Part shown: positions 24,660 through 35,401 of the stretch, one piece after another
Numbering within the stretch: the stretch's first letter is position 1
How the letters are laid out: each line of letters opens with the position of its first letter
NCBI GenBank assembly: GCA_019009955.1
Contig: CM032229.1
Span: 9,236,501 to 9,300,500 of the forward strand
From: Riptortus pedestris
Taxonomy: Eukaryota; Arthropoda; Insecta; Hemiptera; Alydidae
Direction of reading: 5' to 3'
Length of the DNA: 64,000 nt
Program-made: the position numbers and the translations under genes
The notes under the pieces: generated by a model
Told to the model about the DNA's origin: nothing
What the model saw: the letters and a program-made list of their open reading frames with translations, nothing else
Database searches by the model: none

Positions 24660-24840
24660 TGTCTTTTTCCAAGCATTAATGCCAAATATCGATTTCAACG
24701 GACCTTCATTACGCGTTTTCTACTCTCAGATTTTTTTTTTTTTTAAATAGAGCACGTATGCCGAAATAAGATCAATAGTGAGTCATTCCTACTTGAGGGA
24801 AATCTGCTTAGTGTACGCAGCCCCTGGGCTAATAGTTTCA
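24660..24840 (+). repeat. Family A fragments
   Basis: Pieces of both ends: TCAACGGACCTTCATTACG near 24698 and GGGAAATCTGCTTAGTGT followed by ACGCAGCCCCTGGGC near 24799-24830. The core is missing. Confidence 0.6.
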
Positions 24841-25555
24841 CTAAAAATTATGTACTGTTTATAATTTTATTATGAGATAGATTATTTTGATTGTAGAAAT
24901 CGGTCTTCATTTTCTTCTAAATTCGCAGTAACCTTTGCACATGACTCAGTCAATGATAATATATGAAGCTTACGGTCAGTATCCAAATAAGTTTGAATTC
25001 GTTGCTAAAATTGTTGTCAACGGTGGAGTATGAGTCATCGCGAGCTGAAATACTGATTTTATTACATCATCAGATGCGCCATTACACGATATGACGTTAT
25101 AAAATGGTCGTTTCCCGATATTTATGGATGTTCGCAGCTAATATCCGACTGGATTAACATATTTTTGTTATAGGTAGCAGAAATGCTAATTAAAACTGGT
25201 GGTTCTCCAATAGTAGTTGAGGGGCATATCGCGCTGTCTGGGTCCGGGCGGAATGTTGCACAATATGGCGAAGGTAAGCAGCATTCTCATTTGGTCTTCG
25301 GCGACATCTTTCAATAGTTCCACTCAATTTCCATTACAGCTCTAGTGACCACGGAAAATTTTTCGTCCTATTAGCATTTATGGAAATGCTGGCGTTCAGA
25401 ATATCAATATTTGTTTCGAAAATTAGTTGAACAGGTAAATTCGTATGCATAATTCGAAGGAAGGAATTTCACCATATCTGTTGGTCTGTCACTATGAAGT
25501 AATATGAAATTCATTCTGCACTAATTCACGTGTGAAAGAATTTGAAGTCATTTTG
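24841..25555. other. Intergenic DNA, nothing recognised
   Basis: No coding or repeat signal convincing enough to name. Confidence 0.5.
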
Positions 25556-26091
25556 TTATATTAACTTGTTACCTTTTGACAGTGCAATACAGGGAATTGA
25601 TGGCATAATATAAGGCATTGCTAGTGCAATACCGGCCGTTAGTTAATATTGGTATGTAGGTTATTGACAGTTACATATAGGGCACTGCAAGTCTAATGCT
25701 GGGCATTAATATTGTTATACATGGTATTACTAGTTTAATACAGGGCACTGCTGGTGTAATACTGGGCATTTATAGTATAATTCGGGACATTGATGGTTTA
25801 ATACAGGGCACAGCTAGTGTAATACCGGGCGTTAGTTAATATTGGTATGCAGGTTATTGACAGTTACATATAGGGCACAGCTAGTGTAATACTTGGCAAT
25901 AATATCGTTATACAGGGCTTTGCTAGTTTAATACAGGGCACTGCTGGTGTAATACTGGGCATTTATAGTATAATTCGGGACATTGATGGTTTAATACAGG
26001 GCACAGCTAGTGTAATACTTGGCAATAATATCGTTATACAGGGCTTTGCTAGTTTAATACAGGGCACTGCTGGTGTAATACTGGGCATTAA
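25556..26091. repeat. Minisatellite with higher-order structure (left part)
   Basis: Built from units of about 20-35 bp of the type GTGTAATACAGGGCACTGCT, with variants TAATACTGGGCATTTATAG, TAATTCGGGACATTGATGG and TTAATATTGGTATG. Long blocks repeat in order: the block GGTGTAATACTGGGCATT-TATAGTATAATTCGGG-ACATTGATGG occurs at about 25750 and 25945, and the pair TTGGCAATAATATCG...GGGCTTTGCTAG occurs at about 25892 and 26017. So a higher-order unit is visible above the short monomer. The array is cut by the piggyBac insertion and resumes after it. Confidence 0.75.
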
Positions 26092-27724
26092 CCCTTTAAA
26101 GGCCAAAGTCGGTTCCTATTGAATTTTTAAATTTTTTTTCTTCGTATTCCCTTTCTTATTTTTATATTTAAATATTTTATTGATCATTACAAAAAAAAAA
26201 ATCGTTTTTTTACATTATTTTTAAATGTTCCCAATTGGGAACAATGGCTTGTTGAGGGGTCTAATCATAAAATAGGGCAAGGAAGGTCCAAAAGAAAGAA
26301 AACGTTTTATTTTCTTTACAAATTGTCAATTGTTGATTCATATGGTCATATATGGGCTGGATTTTGCCTAACTTTTCTTCTGCTTTTAATTTACTGTTAT
26401 AATATGAAAATATTGTTTTAGTTCCTTGAACTTTGTCCTTAACTTCACCGAAGGAACAAGTGATATATTGGTATCTTCGGCGGAAGACCAGTACAAATTT
26501 TTCTCTCGGAGATGGTGATAACCACTTAGTAATAACTGCCCGAAGAATTGGGCGATTTCTTCCCATTCAACCTGAATTTCAGCACCATGCTGTGTAGCAT
26601 GAAGAATTGTCGTTGTAGCTAGATGTTGCATATATTCTTTCGATGTGTATTCAAAAAACAAATCGATTGGCTCTGAATTAGAAAGATACGAGAATTTGTC
26701 ATTTACATTTTCAACAGGCTCATTAGGAATGGAGTGAATATCACTGTTTTGAACCCATTTAGGAGTTACAAATTTATTTTTCTTTGGAACTTTTTTAGGT
26801 CGAGTAGTCTTTTTCGCAGAAGGGCAAGGGTCAGAAATTTCCTCTGCGTCACCAACTCTCCCATCATCTGTTCTTGAATCAGTCTGGTTTACAATTAGAC
26901 ATACCTCACCACAAACATCGTTTGGAATGACTGGTTCCAATTTGTCTTCGTCAATATCTTCCTCATCCGTTTCTCGATTTCCTCCTCCTTCCTCATTTTC
27001 GTCTGAGGGTAATTGGCAGATGTCTATTTCATCAACAGCATTATCAGCTAAATTATCAATTTGGTCTAAATAATGTAAATATTCCACTACTTGCTCTACC
27101 GTTCGGAAGAGTTTTTCCATTTTTTTGAAAATATTAAAAAGATTTTATAAAAGAAAATCAAACAACAACAAAATACTAGGGAACAATATTTTAACACCAC
27201 GCGTACTTCTATCTGGTTCAAGGTTATAGTTAGAAACTCATCTAATAATGAAAACGCATTACAAAAACGGCAGAAGATAGGAAACATGGGAAAAGGGACG
27301 ACTCAGAGCTTCCCCCGCTTTGATGCGTACCTACAAGCCGACAGGCCATTGTTCCCATTTGGGCACATCACAGTTTGACGACCGATAACAATTTATGAAA
27401 TCAACTTATTGTGATAAATTTAGTTTTCAATTGTTTGTGATACATTCCTAATAATATATAAAAATTAATGGATTCATAATCGTAGTTTTTAAAGACTTGA
27501 CGGGAAAATGAGAAAAATTGACCGATTGCTGCAAAAAACTACAAATTCAAAAATTTGTGGAGTCGATTTCTGTCACTCTTTTTAAAAACAAAAAATATTT
27601 TCATACAATTTAATGTTTTATTTTATTGTAATTAAATTGATAAAGCATTTGGTAAATCTGAAATATTGTAAAAATTTCTGAAACCTATGTTCCCAAATGG
27701 GAACAATGGTCATTAAACGGTTAA
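26088..27724 (-). mobile_element. Internally deleted piggyBac element
   Basis: TTAA at 26088-26091 and 27721-27724 flanks the segment. The ends CCCTTTAAAGGCC (26092 inward) and, read on the minus strand from 27720, CCGTTTAATGACC are imperfect inverted repeats, and both ends carry a subterminal palindromic motif of the form TTCCCAATTGGGAACAATGG (26227 and 27690 areas). TTAA duplication and CCC-type termini are hallmarks of piggyBac. The element is only about 1.63 kb against about 2.5 kb for usual autonomous copies. It retains the N-terminal part of a transposase on the minus strand and sits within a minisatellite. Confidence 0.82.
26261..27120 (-). pseudogene. piggyBac transposase, N-terminal fragment with frameshift and internal deletion
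   Basis: ATG at 27120 opens a 244-codon frame to 26386. It has an acidic N-terminal region (DENEEGGGNRETDEEDIDED), a basic patch (KKTTRPKKVPKKNKF) and the start of the piggyBac transposase domain, including EPIDLFFEYT, EYMQHLATTT, WEEIAQFFGQLLLSGYHHL and LYWSSAEDT. After KQYFH the reading passes to another frame, which continues the family pattern with KLGKIQPIYDHMNQQL until a stop near 26261. The catalytic DDD region and the C-terminal Cys-rich domain are absent, so it cannot encode an active transposase. The deletion lies between the frameshifted part and the downstream terminus. Confidence 0.8.
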
Positions 27725-27800
27725 TATTGTAATAGAGCGTATTGATAGTGTAATACAAGGGTTTGATGGTAAAATACAGGACCTTGATAGTACATAGTAG
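27721..27800. repeat. Minisatellite, right part after the piggyBac insertion
   Basis: TTAATATTGTAATAGAGCG, GTAATACAAGGGTTTGATGG and AATACAGGACCTTGATAG continue the same short-unit pattern as the array left of the element, which shows that the array was one block before insertion. Confidence 0.7.
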
Positions 27801-27844
27801 ATAAATAAAACTACATTTTCTAATTGTAGAAATCCCTAACCATC

Positions 27845-28020
27845 AATTATTGTTATTTACTAACGCCACTTTGGCCACTGTGGCTAATCAGGACCGGTTA
27901 TCTCTAGTTTACCACTCTTTTCCAGCCAGGGTGATTGCAAGGATTTTGTTTAGTGACTTCGGTACTAAATAAATCCCTACTTGCCCAGGCGGGAATCCAA
28001 CTCGCCATTAATGAACCTTA
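27845..28020 (-). repeat. SINE (family B)
   Basis: Reverse copy: TATTTACTAACGCCACTTTG tail, TTTTCCAGCCAGGGTG body and GGCGGGAATCCAACTCGCC head region. Confidence 0.7.
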
Positions 28021-28425
28021 AATTAAAGGTATAAAATTTGTAACTATTTAAGTTAAATTACTTCAGGTCACATGAGATCTGGGAAGAAAAGCAATATTTT
28101 AGTGAGGGGAAAGTTTTTATTTTAATGTGATATAAACTACTTTTAACTTATTTCAATTTTCACAAGAACTCGAATAATAGTAATCATTCATTTGATTCTA
28201 GCTGCCAAGCCAAATCTTGGTTTAATAAAGCAGATCTTCTTTATAGAAAGCACATCTGTGGTTTTAAGTTACAAATGTGAATGTAATCATGACAAGATTT
28301 TTTAAATTGCATTCAAATGTCCATCGATCCTCCCTACATTTCTCTTCGCTATGACGAACATAGAGAAAATACAAATATATTTTGGGTCCTTTTCTTCTAA
28401 AATCAACTGCGACCAATCTCGGTTT
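28021..28425. other. Intergenic DNA, nothing recognised
   Basis: No gene supported. A family A-like scrap (AAATGTCCATCGATCC) lies near 28315. Confidence 0.45.
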
Positions 28426-28590
28426 AGCCGTTTCTGATCTGTAAAATTCGTGACTCCTGCTATAGTTTTCATTTTGTACCATGATTATACTTCGTTATAC
28501 GGCAAAAGAGAATATAAGAAAATCTAATTTAAATATAAATATTAACAAGTTTTGTTATGTGCACATTTTCCGAATAGCCCCAATCCTCTT
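28426..28590 (+). repeat. Diverged fragment of the 297-bp Helitron-like unit
   Basis: Follows the unit order seen at 52.6-58.1 kb: CGGTTTAGCCGTTTC, GTGACTCCTGCTATAG, TTATACTTCGTTATACGGC, AAAGAGAATATAAG and GTTTTGTTATGTGCAC. Diverged and partial. Confidence 0.55.
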
Positions 28591-29389
28591 GGATTCTGAG
28601 TATATTAGTCTAAAGTATAAGATTGGTTAGGTGAGATACACGTACAAGGATTCAAAGAGTTCAGTTCTGTTATTTAGGATTGAAAAGAGAATAAACAAGC
28701 AGACAACAGAAACCAAAGTCAAATAGTGCTTATGTCGTTTCAATTCCATGTGAAATGATAAAGTATCTAGAAATTTTAAAAAAACAAAATCAATGCACAG
28801 ACAGAGGTTAAAATTGTGTGTGTGTGTGATGCCCACTCACCACAAAAAAATTGCTCCAGATAAGGCTATCCATCTAATTGATCCATTCTGTTTGGTACAC
28901 AAGTATAAATATTTTACTGTGACTAAATAAGCTCAAATTTTAAGGATAAAAGCTCATGAACACATGTATAAATGTATATGCCTAAACTCTTATCATTTAG
29001 CTTCTTTCGTGGTCAGACAGTCTTAAGTTTCACTTGTTAACATTAAAGATAAGAATGTTACGTAAACATAAAATGGTCTTCAGGTACATTCACAAGAGGC
29101 TTCCGAAAGCATGAAGCGAATCCTATTTGTAGCTGTAAATTCTAGAAAGCCATCCCTCCATAGCATGCAAGGTGACATGATAGAGATCTGCCAGTATGAT
29201 CATTCCGACTACAGCTTCAAATAACTTCAGCCATTCCTTAGGCAGGTGCTCAATCGAGAACGTCAGAAGAATAGGACTGACTATACATTGCTGCAATAGG
29301 TAGAAAGCATTCATGTTTTTCATTCTCAACGTCAAATCTTCTCGGAAGACTAATGACAGAGAATAGAAGTAAGAGGGAGAACCAGCGAG
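28591..29389. other. Upstream region of cuticle gene 1
   Basis: No other gene is supported. The minus frame at 29123-29446 crosses the gene's promoter and is rejected. A short (GT)n is near 28818. Confidence 0.5.
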
Positions 29390-29427
29390 AAGCGTAGAGG
29401 GGTGAGGTAGGGTGTATCCTTGAACAG

Positions 29428-29435
29428 TATATATA
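29428..29435 (+). promoter_or_regulatory. TATA box of cuticle gene 1
   Basis: TATATATA lies about 30 nt before the likely start site near 29458-29461 (TTGTAGTCACTCG) and about 55-60 nt before the ATG. Confidence 0.75.
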
Positions 29436-29489
29436 GCTGGTGTCACCCGGCGTCTGTTGTAGTCACTCGACGCAAGTCAATCTGTGGAT

Positions 29490-31968
29490 ATGGCACTCAC
29501 TGTGAGTATTACCAATATTATTCATACAAAATATACAAAAATTAAACAATTTAAATAGAAAAACTATTCAGTATAAGCTAGTTGTCAACGTTATCATTTA
29601 CTTGTACGTCCCACAAACTAAGAGTTTCTATTTCAACAAAAATTACAACTAATCAGTAAAACAAATTATGTATTCATGATCTAATGCACGATTCAAATAT
29701 TTCAATTTAAGAATAACCTGATACAATAATAGCCTTGCACAAAGCGAATATGTAGATATAGAAGTGCGATTGAAAGTTAGCTGAGGGGATTTTAATGCTA
29801 ACAATTATACCCCAATTTAATTTAATTTTTATGCCAACAATGGTTGTAAATTTAACAATTTTGGTTATAAAAAATTATTTCGTTTAAATTACAATAACGT
29901 AATAAAAATAATGACAAATTCATTTATTCTTATATTTTCGTAATTTAAATGTGGAAATTGGAAAGAAATACCCTATTATAGGAATACCATTTTTTAATTT
30001 ATAGTATTGTTTTTGTACGTTTTTCGCAAATTTTTTAACGAACTTAATATTAGGAAGTTGTACTTAAACTCTAGGTCCTTAATCCGAAACAAAATCTTCT
30101 TTTCTGATGCTCCTGCTTGAAAATATTCGTTGATATTTCTAATTAAATTGCTATATGTACATATAACTTACAAATACATATACGTCTTGTACATTGAACT
30201 AATAAAGATCATCTTCGTATATGCCTGAAATCAGAATTTGATCAGTGTGGACAAGAGGACAAAACCGTTTTAGCTATTCCAGAACAGAGACTATTTTGAA
30301 ATTAATCTTTATATCTAAAATTATAGTACAACTAAAATTCTATATACTTTATACTTTTAATATATTTAAAAAAACAGTTGTATATAGTGGGGTTTACAAT
30401 CCTACTCTTAAGATACTCTCAGTTTAAATTTCAAGTCATAAGCAATAGGGTTTCCAATTATTGGAAAATAAAAAGTCCGTCAAGCAGGGGCTGCGTAAAC
30501 ATAGCAGATTTCCCACGTGAAGTTTTACTCTCATCCGTTATCCGCCCCGATCTCATAAAAATGTTTCGTCATCTACTAGGTAGAATCGATGGACATTAAA
30601 AGAAAAATTTCGAAAATTTCGTCATGAGTGCAACCTCAATAGCAGATTTCCCTTAAGAGAAATCTGCTAAAAGAAAAGTTAGCTTACGACTCCTGAGTGT
30701 TAATCCAGGACGAAGGAAATGAGCTCAGTTTTCCCAGCCCTTGCGTGGCAGACATTTTTCATTTTGTTGAGAAAGCTCTTGTGAGTTAAGGCACATATCC
30801 TTTATATTGGAAGACACTACCAATTCAGAGTAAAAAATCTTTTATTGTACCTTACTATAATCCTTACTCCGCTGTTCAGAAATGCATCTTTTTAATTATT
30901 CTTAAGATTAAATGTAAGCAGAACGTTAGTGTGGAATTGTGCTGTCATATGTAAATCAACTTCGGACGACCCATACTGTAGGATTTTTTTCTTTTTTTCA
31001 GAGAAACAGCAAATCTCAAATTAACAAAGCAGAAATTCAAATCAAAAATGCAAGCGTGGATAATACTTGTCTAGCTTCGGCAAAGATAGTGGTTGTAATT
31101 TATTGCAGTTGTAGAGATTAGTATTGCTGGGGAGGGTAGCTGCATGCGGCCATTGTATATATATATTCAAATATTTCAGGGATAACTGAAATACTCTATA
31201 CCATTAATCGATAACACTCCACCTCAGTTAATTATCGATGCTGAGTTGACCCTCAGTAACAGATACATGTCCAACAAATATGTCAGTAAATTATAAGTTT
31301 TGAATACACCCCCAACTTAGGGAATCCAAAAGTATCTTTCCACTGTGATTTAACTGACATCAATATTGCTCTTAGTCAATGAATTACGCTGAAATATTAA
31401 GCACTATATTAAGTAGGTTTTTGCTTCTTAAATCACATTTTCTCTTTTTCAGAAAGTTGTAGTTCTTGCTGGACTTCTTGCTTTGGCCCAGGCAGCTCCT
31501 CAGTTGCTTGCCGCTGCTAAAATTGAAGAGCATGATCCTCACCCACAGTACGACTTCTCCTACTCCGTCAACGACCCAACTACTGGAGACTCCAAGAGCC
31601 AGCACGAGTCCAGGGATGGAGATGTTGTCCAGGGACAGTACTCCCTCGTCGAACCCGATGGTTCCACCAGGACTGTAGACTACACCGCTGATCCAGTCAA
31701 CGGATTCAATGCTGTAGTCACCAAGGGAGCTGGTGCAGTTGCTGTCGCTCCAGCCCGTGCTGCAGTCGTCGCCCATGCTCCAGTTGCTGTAGCCCATGCT
31801 CCAGTAGCCTACCATGCTCCAGTAGTTGCTCATGCTCCAGTAGCCGTTGCCCATGCTCCAGTCTACCACGCTCCTCTTGCATACCATGCTCCAGTAGCAT
31901 ACCACGCTCCCCTTGCTTACCATGCTCCAGTCGCATACCACTCCCCTGCTGTTGTCTACCACCATTAA
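29490..31968 (+). CDS. RR-2 cuticular protein 1
   Basis: Structural chitin-binding protein, secreted into the cuticle by epidermal cells. Two coding exons: 29490-29501 (MALT) and 31453-31968, joined by a 1951-bp intron (GTGAGT...TTTTTCAG) in phase 0; 175 aa in total. Residues 1-18 form the signal peptide ([18 protein letters not shown]), so the intron interrupts the signal sequence, as is usual for this family. The RR-2 block spans roughly residues 31-92, with [40 protein letters not shown] and NGFNAVV. It is the extended Rebers-Riddiford consensus with the aromatic residues that contact chitin. The tail is a low-complexity run of AHAPV and AYHAP repeats ending VYHH. No defect is seen. Gene 2 is its inverted duplicate. 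A weak AATACA polyA-like signal is near 32047 and AATAAA at 32148. Confidence 0.93.
30470..30665 (-). repeat. Family A fragment inside the intron of cuticle gene 1
   Basis: Both end modules without core: AAAGTCCGTCAAGCAGGG and GCGTAAACATAGCAGATTTC at the left, then CGATGGACATTAAAAG, CATGAGTGCAACCTCAAT and GATTTCCCTTAAGAGAAATC at the right. It is absent from the corresponding intron of gene 2. Confidence 0.75.
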
Positions 31969-32142
31969 GCCTGCTAAACACTCTATGAAAATGTACTAAA
32001 ACTGTGTGTAAATAGTCTGTTGATATGTATAAGAGTTACTTTGTAGTTAATACAAAATATAGTTTTTAAAATTATCAGTTTTATCTTTTCATTTTACTGA
32101 TTTATTATTGATTTGAGTGAAATTGTCCCATACTCGTGGACT

Positions 32143-32244
32143 ATTCTAATAAACTGTTGTCATACCTTTCGGTGGAGACCGTCGTCACTGGCTGATCGTC
32201 GAGTACAGCTGGCGCGAACCCTTTATTTGAATTATTCTAATAAA
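32143..32244. mobile_element. 80-bp insertion flanked by an 11-bp direct repeat
   Basis: ATTCTAATAAA occurs at 32143-32153 and 32234-32244 around 80 bp of noticeably GC-richer DNA (GGTGGAGACCGTCGTCACTG, GAGTACAGCTGGCGCGAACC). The matching site beside gene 2 has a single ATTCTAATAAA and no insert, so this is a clean insertion with target duplication that postdates the gene duplication. The source element is not recognised. Confidence 0.75.
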
Positions 32245-32296
32245 AGTAATTAAATGTTGGTGAGCTATTGCAATATATTTTAAGCACCACGTCAGA

Positions 32297-32640
32297 TTGC
32301 TACTTCACTGTAGATCACCAACAGACCGTTCAACATCAAGAGGGCTTCAACACGTCCTTTCATTATTACAGCAATTAGGAGAAATTAGGAATTTGAAGGG
32401 AGAAATGAAGGCGAAACTAGGTAATACATTGGAAACAATAGAAGAAACCTTGTTAAAACTTGAAAATAAGACAACTACCAATAAGGATAGAGTAAGTTTT
32501 AATAAACCAAACCATGTTCTTAAAACATCCTCAGAAGCTGTGAACAATAAATTAAAAAATGTTCAACGATGTCTTACCTATAAAATTATAGTGAAAAGTG
32601 AATCCCCGTGTTCTATTAATGGAACTAAGGCAGAATTTAA
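32297..32640 (+). pseudogene. LINE ORF1 5' fragment (left-arm copy)
   Basis: An open stretch encodes LHCRSPTDRSTSRGL, then a coiled-coil-like acidic/basic segment (GEIRNLKGEMKAKLGNTLE, ETLLKLENKT). It matches the fragment at 34738-35142 but lacks about 40 bp that the other copy retains near the start. It runs into an A-run of about 23 at 32639-32661. It is interpreted as the ORF1 start of the same LINE whose RT domain appears downstream. Confidence 0.55.
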
Positions 32641-32879
32641 AAAAAAAAAAAAAAAAAAAAAAACTTTAAACCCAAAAGATTTATAAATAGGTATCACGAA
32701 TGTTATATCAACTTAACAATCAAATTTAATTATTATAACTGATATGAAATATTATCTGAAATAAACAAATCTTCACACCTAAAAGCTAAGGAAGCCAAAA
32801 AAAAAAAAATTAGAAGAGGAGATCACTAAAGATAACCTTCTTGATCTTTTAGTTGACCAAAATTTAAATTGAAAAGGGA

Positions 32880-33430
32880 AAGAAGACACCAGGATGGGAC
32901 AAATTAAATTCTGAAATAATAAAACACACAGTAGAGTAATTCCCTGATTTATTTTAAACAATATATCAAATCGTATTTTCAACATGCCAAATACCTAAAC
33001 AATGGAAAAAGGCCATTCTGATGCCTCTTCAAAAGCCAGACAGTTCCAAGTGTAGACCTATCAGCATTTTGTCAATGATGTCTAAAGTTCTGGATAAGAT
33101 AGTTAATTCAAGACTTAAACACTATTTGAATGTTAATAAAATAATACATAAGCGCTAGTATGGATTTACACCACAGAGGTCAACAACTGATGGAATAACA
33201 AATATAATCCATTTAGCTTTAAATAGGAAATCTAATGTCTTAATGGTTAGTCTGGATATCAAAGGGGCGTTTGATAATGCATGGTGGCCAGCTATCCTGA
33301 AAAAATCTTAAATCATACAACTGTCCAAAAAAATTTTAGAAAGATCTATGAAGATACAGAGCAAACATTATTCTTACACCAAAACCATTACTATTAGTAC
33401 TCCTCAGGGGTCATGTTTATGTCCGACCAT
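32880..33430 (+). pseudogene. LINE reverse transcriptase fragment (R1/Jockey group)
   Basis: Shifting frames carry the order of non-LTR RT motifs: PGWDKLNSEIIK; IPKQWKKAILMPLQKPDSSK; CRPISILSMMSKVLDKIV; YGFTPQRSTTDGI; VSLDIKGAFDNAWWP, which holds the motif A aspartates; and STPQGSCLCPTM (motif B). Motif C (the DD box) is missing because the copy ends at 33430, where a family C element begins. There are stops near 32938, 33157 and 33309. The GAFDNAWWP and TPQGS forms point to R1-like LINEs. The endonuclease region between ORF1 and RT has been lost. Confidence 0.78.
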
Positions 33431-33433
33431 GTA

Positions 33434-33805
33434 AAATATTTTTCTGTAATCGTTGAATAATGGTAACATTACTAAACTGAAATGAGTGAAGAAAGTGAAA
33501 CATAACTGCACTACTTCACAATCATCACTAGTTGTTTTATAACTATGCTTAGAACCTTTCACAACCATGCTTATAACCTACCAACAACATACCATAATCT
33601 TCACAACATCCTAATTTTGTTCATATTCTGGTTAGATCTGATCATGTATTACACGATTACAGAAAAAAATTAATATTACACTCGTGACGAAAGTAGAATT
33701 TACAGCTCTCGTGAAATTACCACACTTCGTGGGTAAACGTGGGTAAACGTTTCACTCGAGTTGTAAAATGATCTACTTTCGTCACTTGTATAATAAATAA
33801 CTATT
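33434..33805 (+). mobile_element. Foldback element family C, internally deleted copy
   Basis: Same left end (TTTTCTGTAATCGTTGAAT) and GAGTGAAGAAAGTG repeat as the copy at 10085, then a jump to ACTGCACTACTTCACAATC, so about 240 bp are missing. The inner right end ATTACACGATTACAG and the terminal palindrome are kept, with a local duplication of GTGGGTAAACGT. Confidence 0.75.
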
Positions 33806-34559
33806 AATCAACACTATTTTTGACCAATAACTAGTAAAAAGTTATTGTAGTTTATTTTTTTTCGAACTTATCGAACTCTGTCTAAGAATACCGACCTGTA
33901 AACAAATGTATATTTCTGATAAACCATAGAAAGTGAGGCATTAAAATATTTTCATGGGAAACAAAAGTATTTATAGTTCTTTGTACGAAGCTGATTTAAT
34001 ATTTCTTGGAATGAAACTACATTATATATGAGATATCATAGATAGTAGTAAAAAGATCGATGTTTCAAGTGATCGCTACTTTTTTGTGTGACGATTTATG
34101 CCTGAAGCCTAAAATATTATGTTCTGCGTTCTGAGATTAAAACTGTTGCTTTCACCAACCAGATAGTAGTTAGAATTATCAATGATCAAAATCTTTAGTT
34201 TTGGGTTTACAACGACCCTAAACAATTATTAATGTACTAATTCCCGTAATTCAAAAATAATTTTTGAAAAATTAAATATGATTAAAATTATGGAAGGCTG
34301 ACGGATATTGTTAATAAAAGTGGACCCGAATATAACTCTTGTCGACCTCTGCATACAGTTGTTTTCATTCCAATTACATTTTATGTCAACTTCTCATATT
34401 TTCCACTTCTGTTGACGGTTACGAATGTAAAAATAAAATAATTCAGGATATAATGAATTAAATTCTATTGTGTCTAATTTATCTGGCTGTGTGGTAAAGT
34501 CTAGAATATGAAACGCCGTTTTTAAACTTATGACCTAATTTTACTTTCCACAAGATTTT
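33806..34559. other. Spacer between the arms of the inverted duplication
   Basis: AT-rich sequence with no recognisable gene or repeat. Confidence 0.5.
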
Positions 34560-34740
34560 ATTATTTACTAACATCCTTTTTATGGTACTAAAGGTAATTG
34601 GGAAGGGGAATTTACAGGTCACCATCCTTTTCTAGTCAGGACGGGACTATGGATTTTATATCTTGAGTTCGTTACTAAATACATTCTTTTTTCCCTTGTG
34701 AGAATGGAACTCGCGTCTCTAGGAGTACCAAGTGAGATTA
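34560..34740 (-). repeat. SINE (family B) at the edge of the right arm
   Basis: Reverse copy: TTATTTACTAACATCC tail, CCTTTTCTAGTCAGGACG body and GAGAATGGAACTCGCG head, ending GTGAGATTAAGAG directly against the LINE fragment. Confidence 0.7.
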
Positions 34741-35142
34741 AGAGACAAATAGCTGTCGCTTATGATTTTTAGTATAATACTTAATTGTTTCTATTTCTGT
34801 ATTTTCCAAGACAGCTTTTGAAATGTTCCATTGTTCACTTTTACCAGGATTGTTCACAGCTTCTGAGTATGTTTTAAGAACATACCCAGGTGGTTTATTA
34901 AAACTTACTCTATCCTTGTTGGTTGCTGTCTCATTTTCAACTTTTAACAAGGTTTCTTCTACTGTTTCCAATGTATTACCTATTTTCACCTTCATTTCTC
35001 CCTTCAAATTCCTAATTTCTCCTAATTCATGTAATAATGAAAGGACGTGTTTAAATAAATGCAATTTGCCCGCCATCTTGGACCGGATACGAAGCCCTCT
35101 TGATGTTGAACGGTCTGTTGGTGATCTACAGTGAAGTAGCAA
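34738..35142 (-). pseudogene. LINE ORF1 5' fragment (right-arm copy)
   Basis: Open for 134 codons on the minus strand with the same start LHCRSPTDRSTSRGL, plus about 40 bp (CGTATCCGGTCCAAGATGGC...) absent from the left-arm copy, then GEIRNLKGEMKVKIGNTLE and ETLLKVENET. Its position relative to gene 2 is the same as that of the left fragment to gene 1, so the LINE was in place before the duplication. Confidence 0.6.
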
Positions 35143-35401
35143 TCAGAAGTGGTGCTTAAAATATATTGCAATAGCTCACCAACATTTAATTAATTTTATT
35201 AGAATAGTCAACGAGTATGGGACACTTTTACTCAAATCATCGTGACATCAGATTATTTTCAACGGAAGGTACGTAAAATGAAAAGATAAAACTGATAATT
35301 TTAAAAACTATATTTTGTATTAACTACAAAGTAACTCTTATACATATCAACAGACTATTTACACACAGTTTTAGTACATTTTCATAGAGTGTTTAGGAGG
35401 C

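Larger units (their letters stand above)
29390..32550 (+). repeat. Left arm of an inverted duplication (cuticle gene 1 plus LINE fragment)
   Basis: From just upstream of the promoter to within a LINE ORF1 fragment, the sequence matches the reverse complement of about 34850-37170. About 125 bp covering TATA box, 5' UTR, exon 1 and splice donor look identical between arms. Intron ends, exon 2, 3' UTR and LINE 5' region match with scattered differences. This arm is longer owing to extra intron sequence, including a family A piece, and an 80-bp insertion downstream. Confidence 0.85.

Noticed and set aside
29123..29446. Minus-strand 107-codon frame upstream of cuticle gene 1
   Set aside because: It crosses the gene's TATA box, has no recognisable domain, and is not preserved beside gene 2, where homology ends.
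31384..31981. Long open frames antisense or frame-shifted to cuticle gene 1, rich in Trp/Ser/Met or in His/Gly/Glu
   Set aside because: They are the Ala-His-Ala-Pro codon repeats read in other frames; the same artefact appears at all four cuticle genes.
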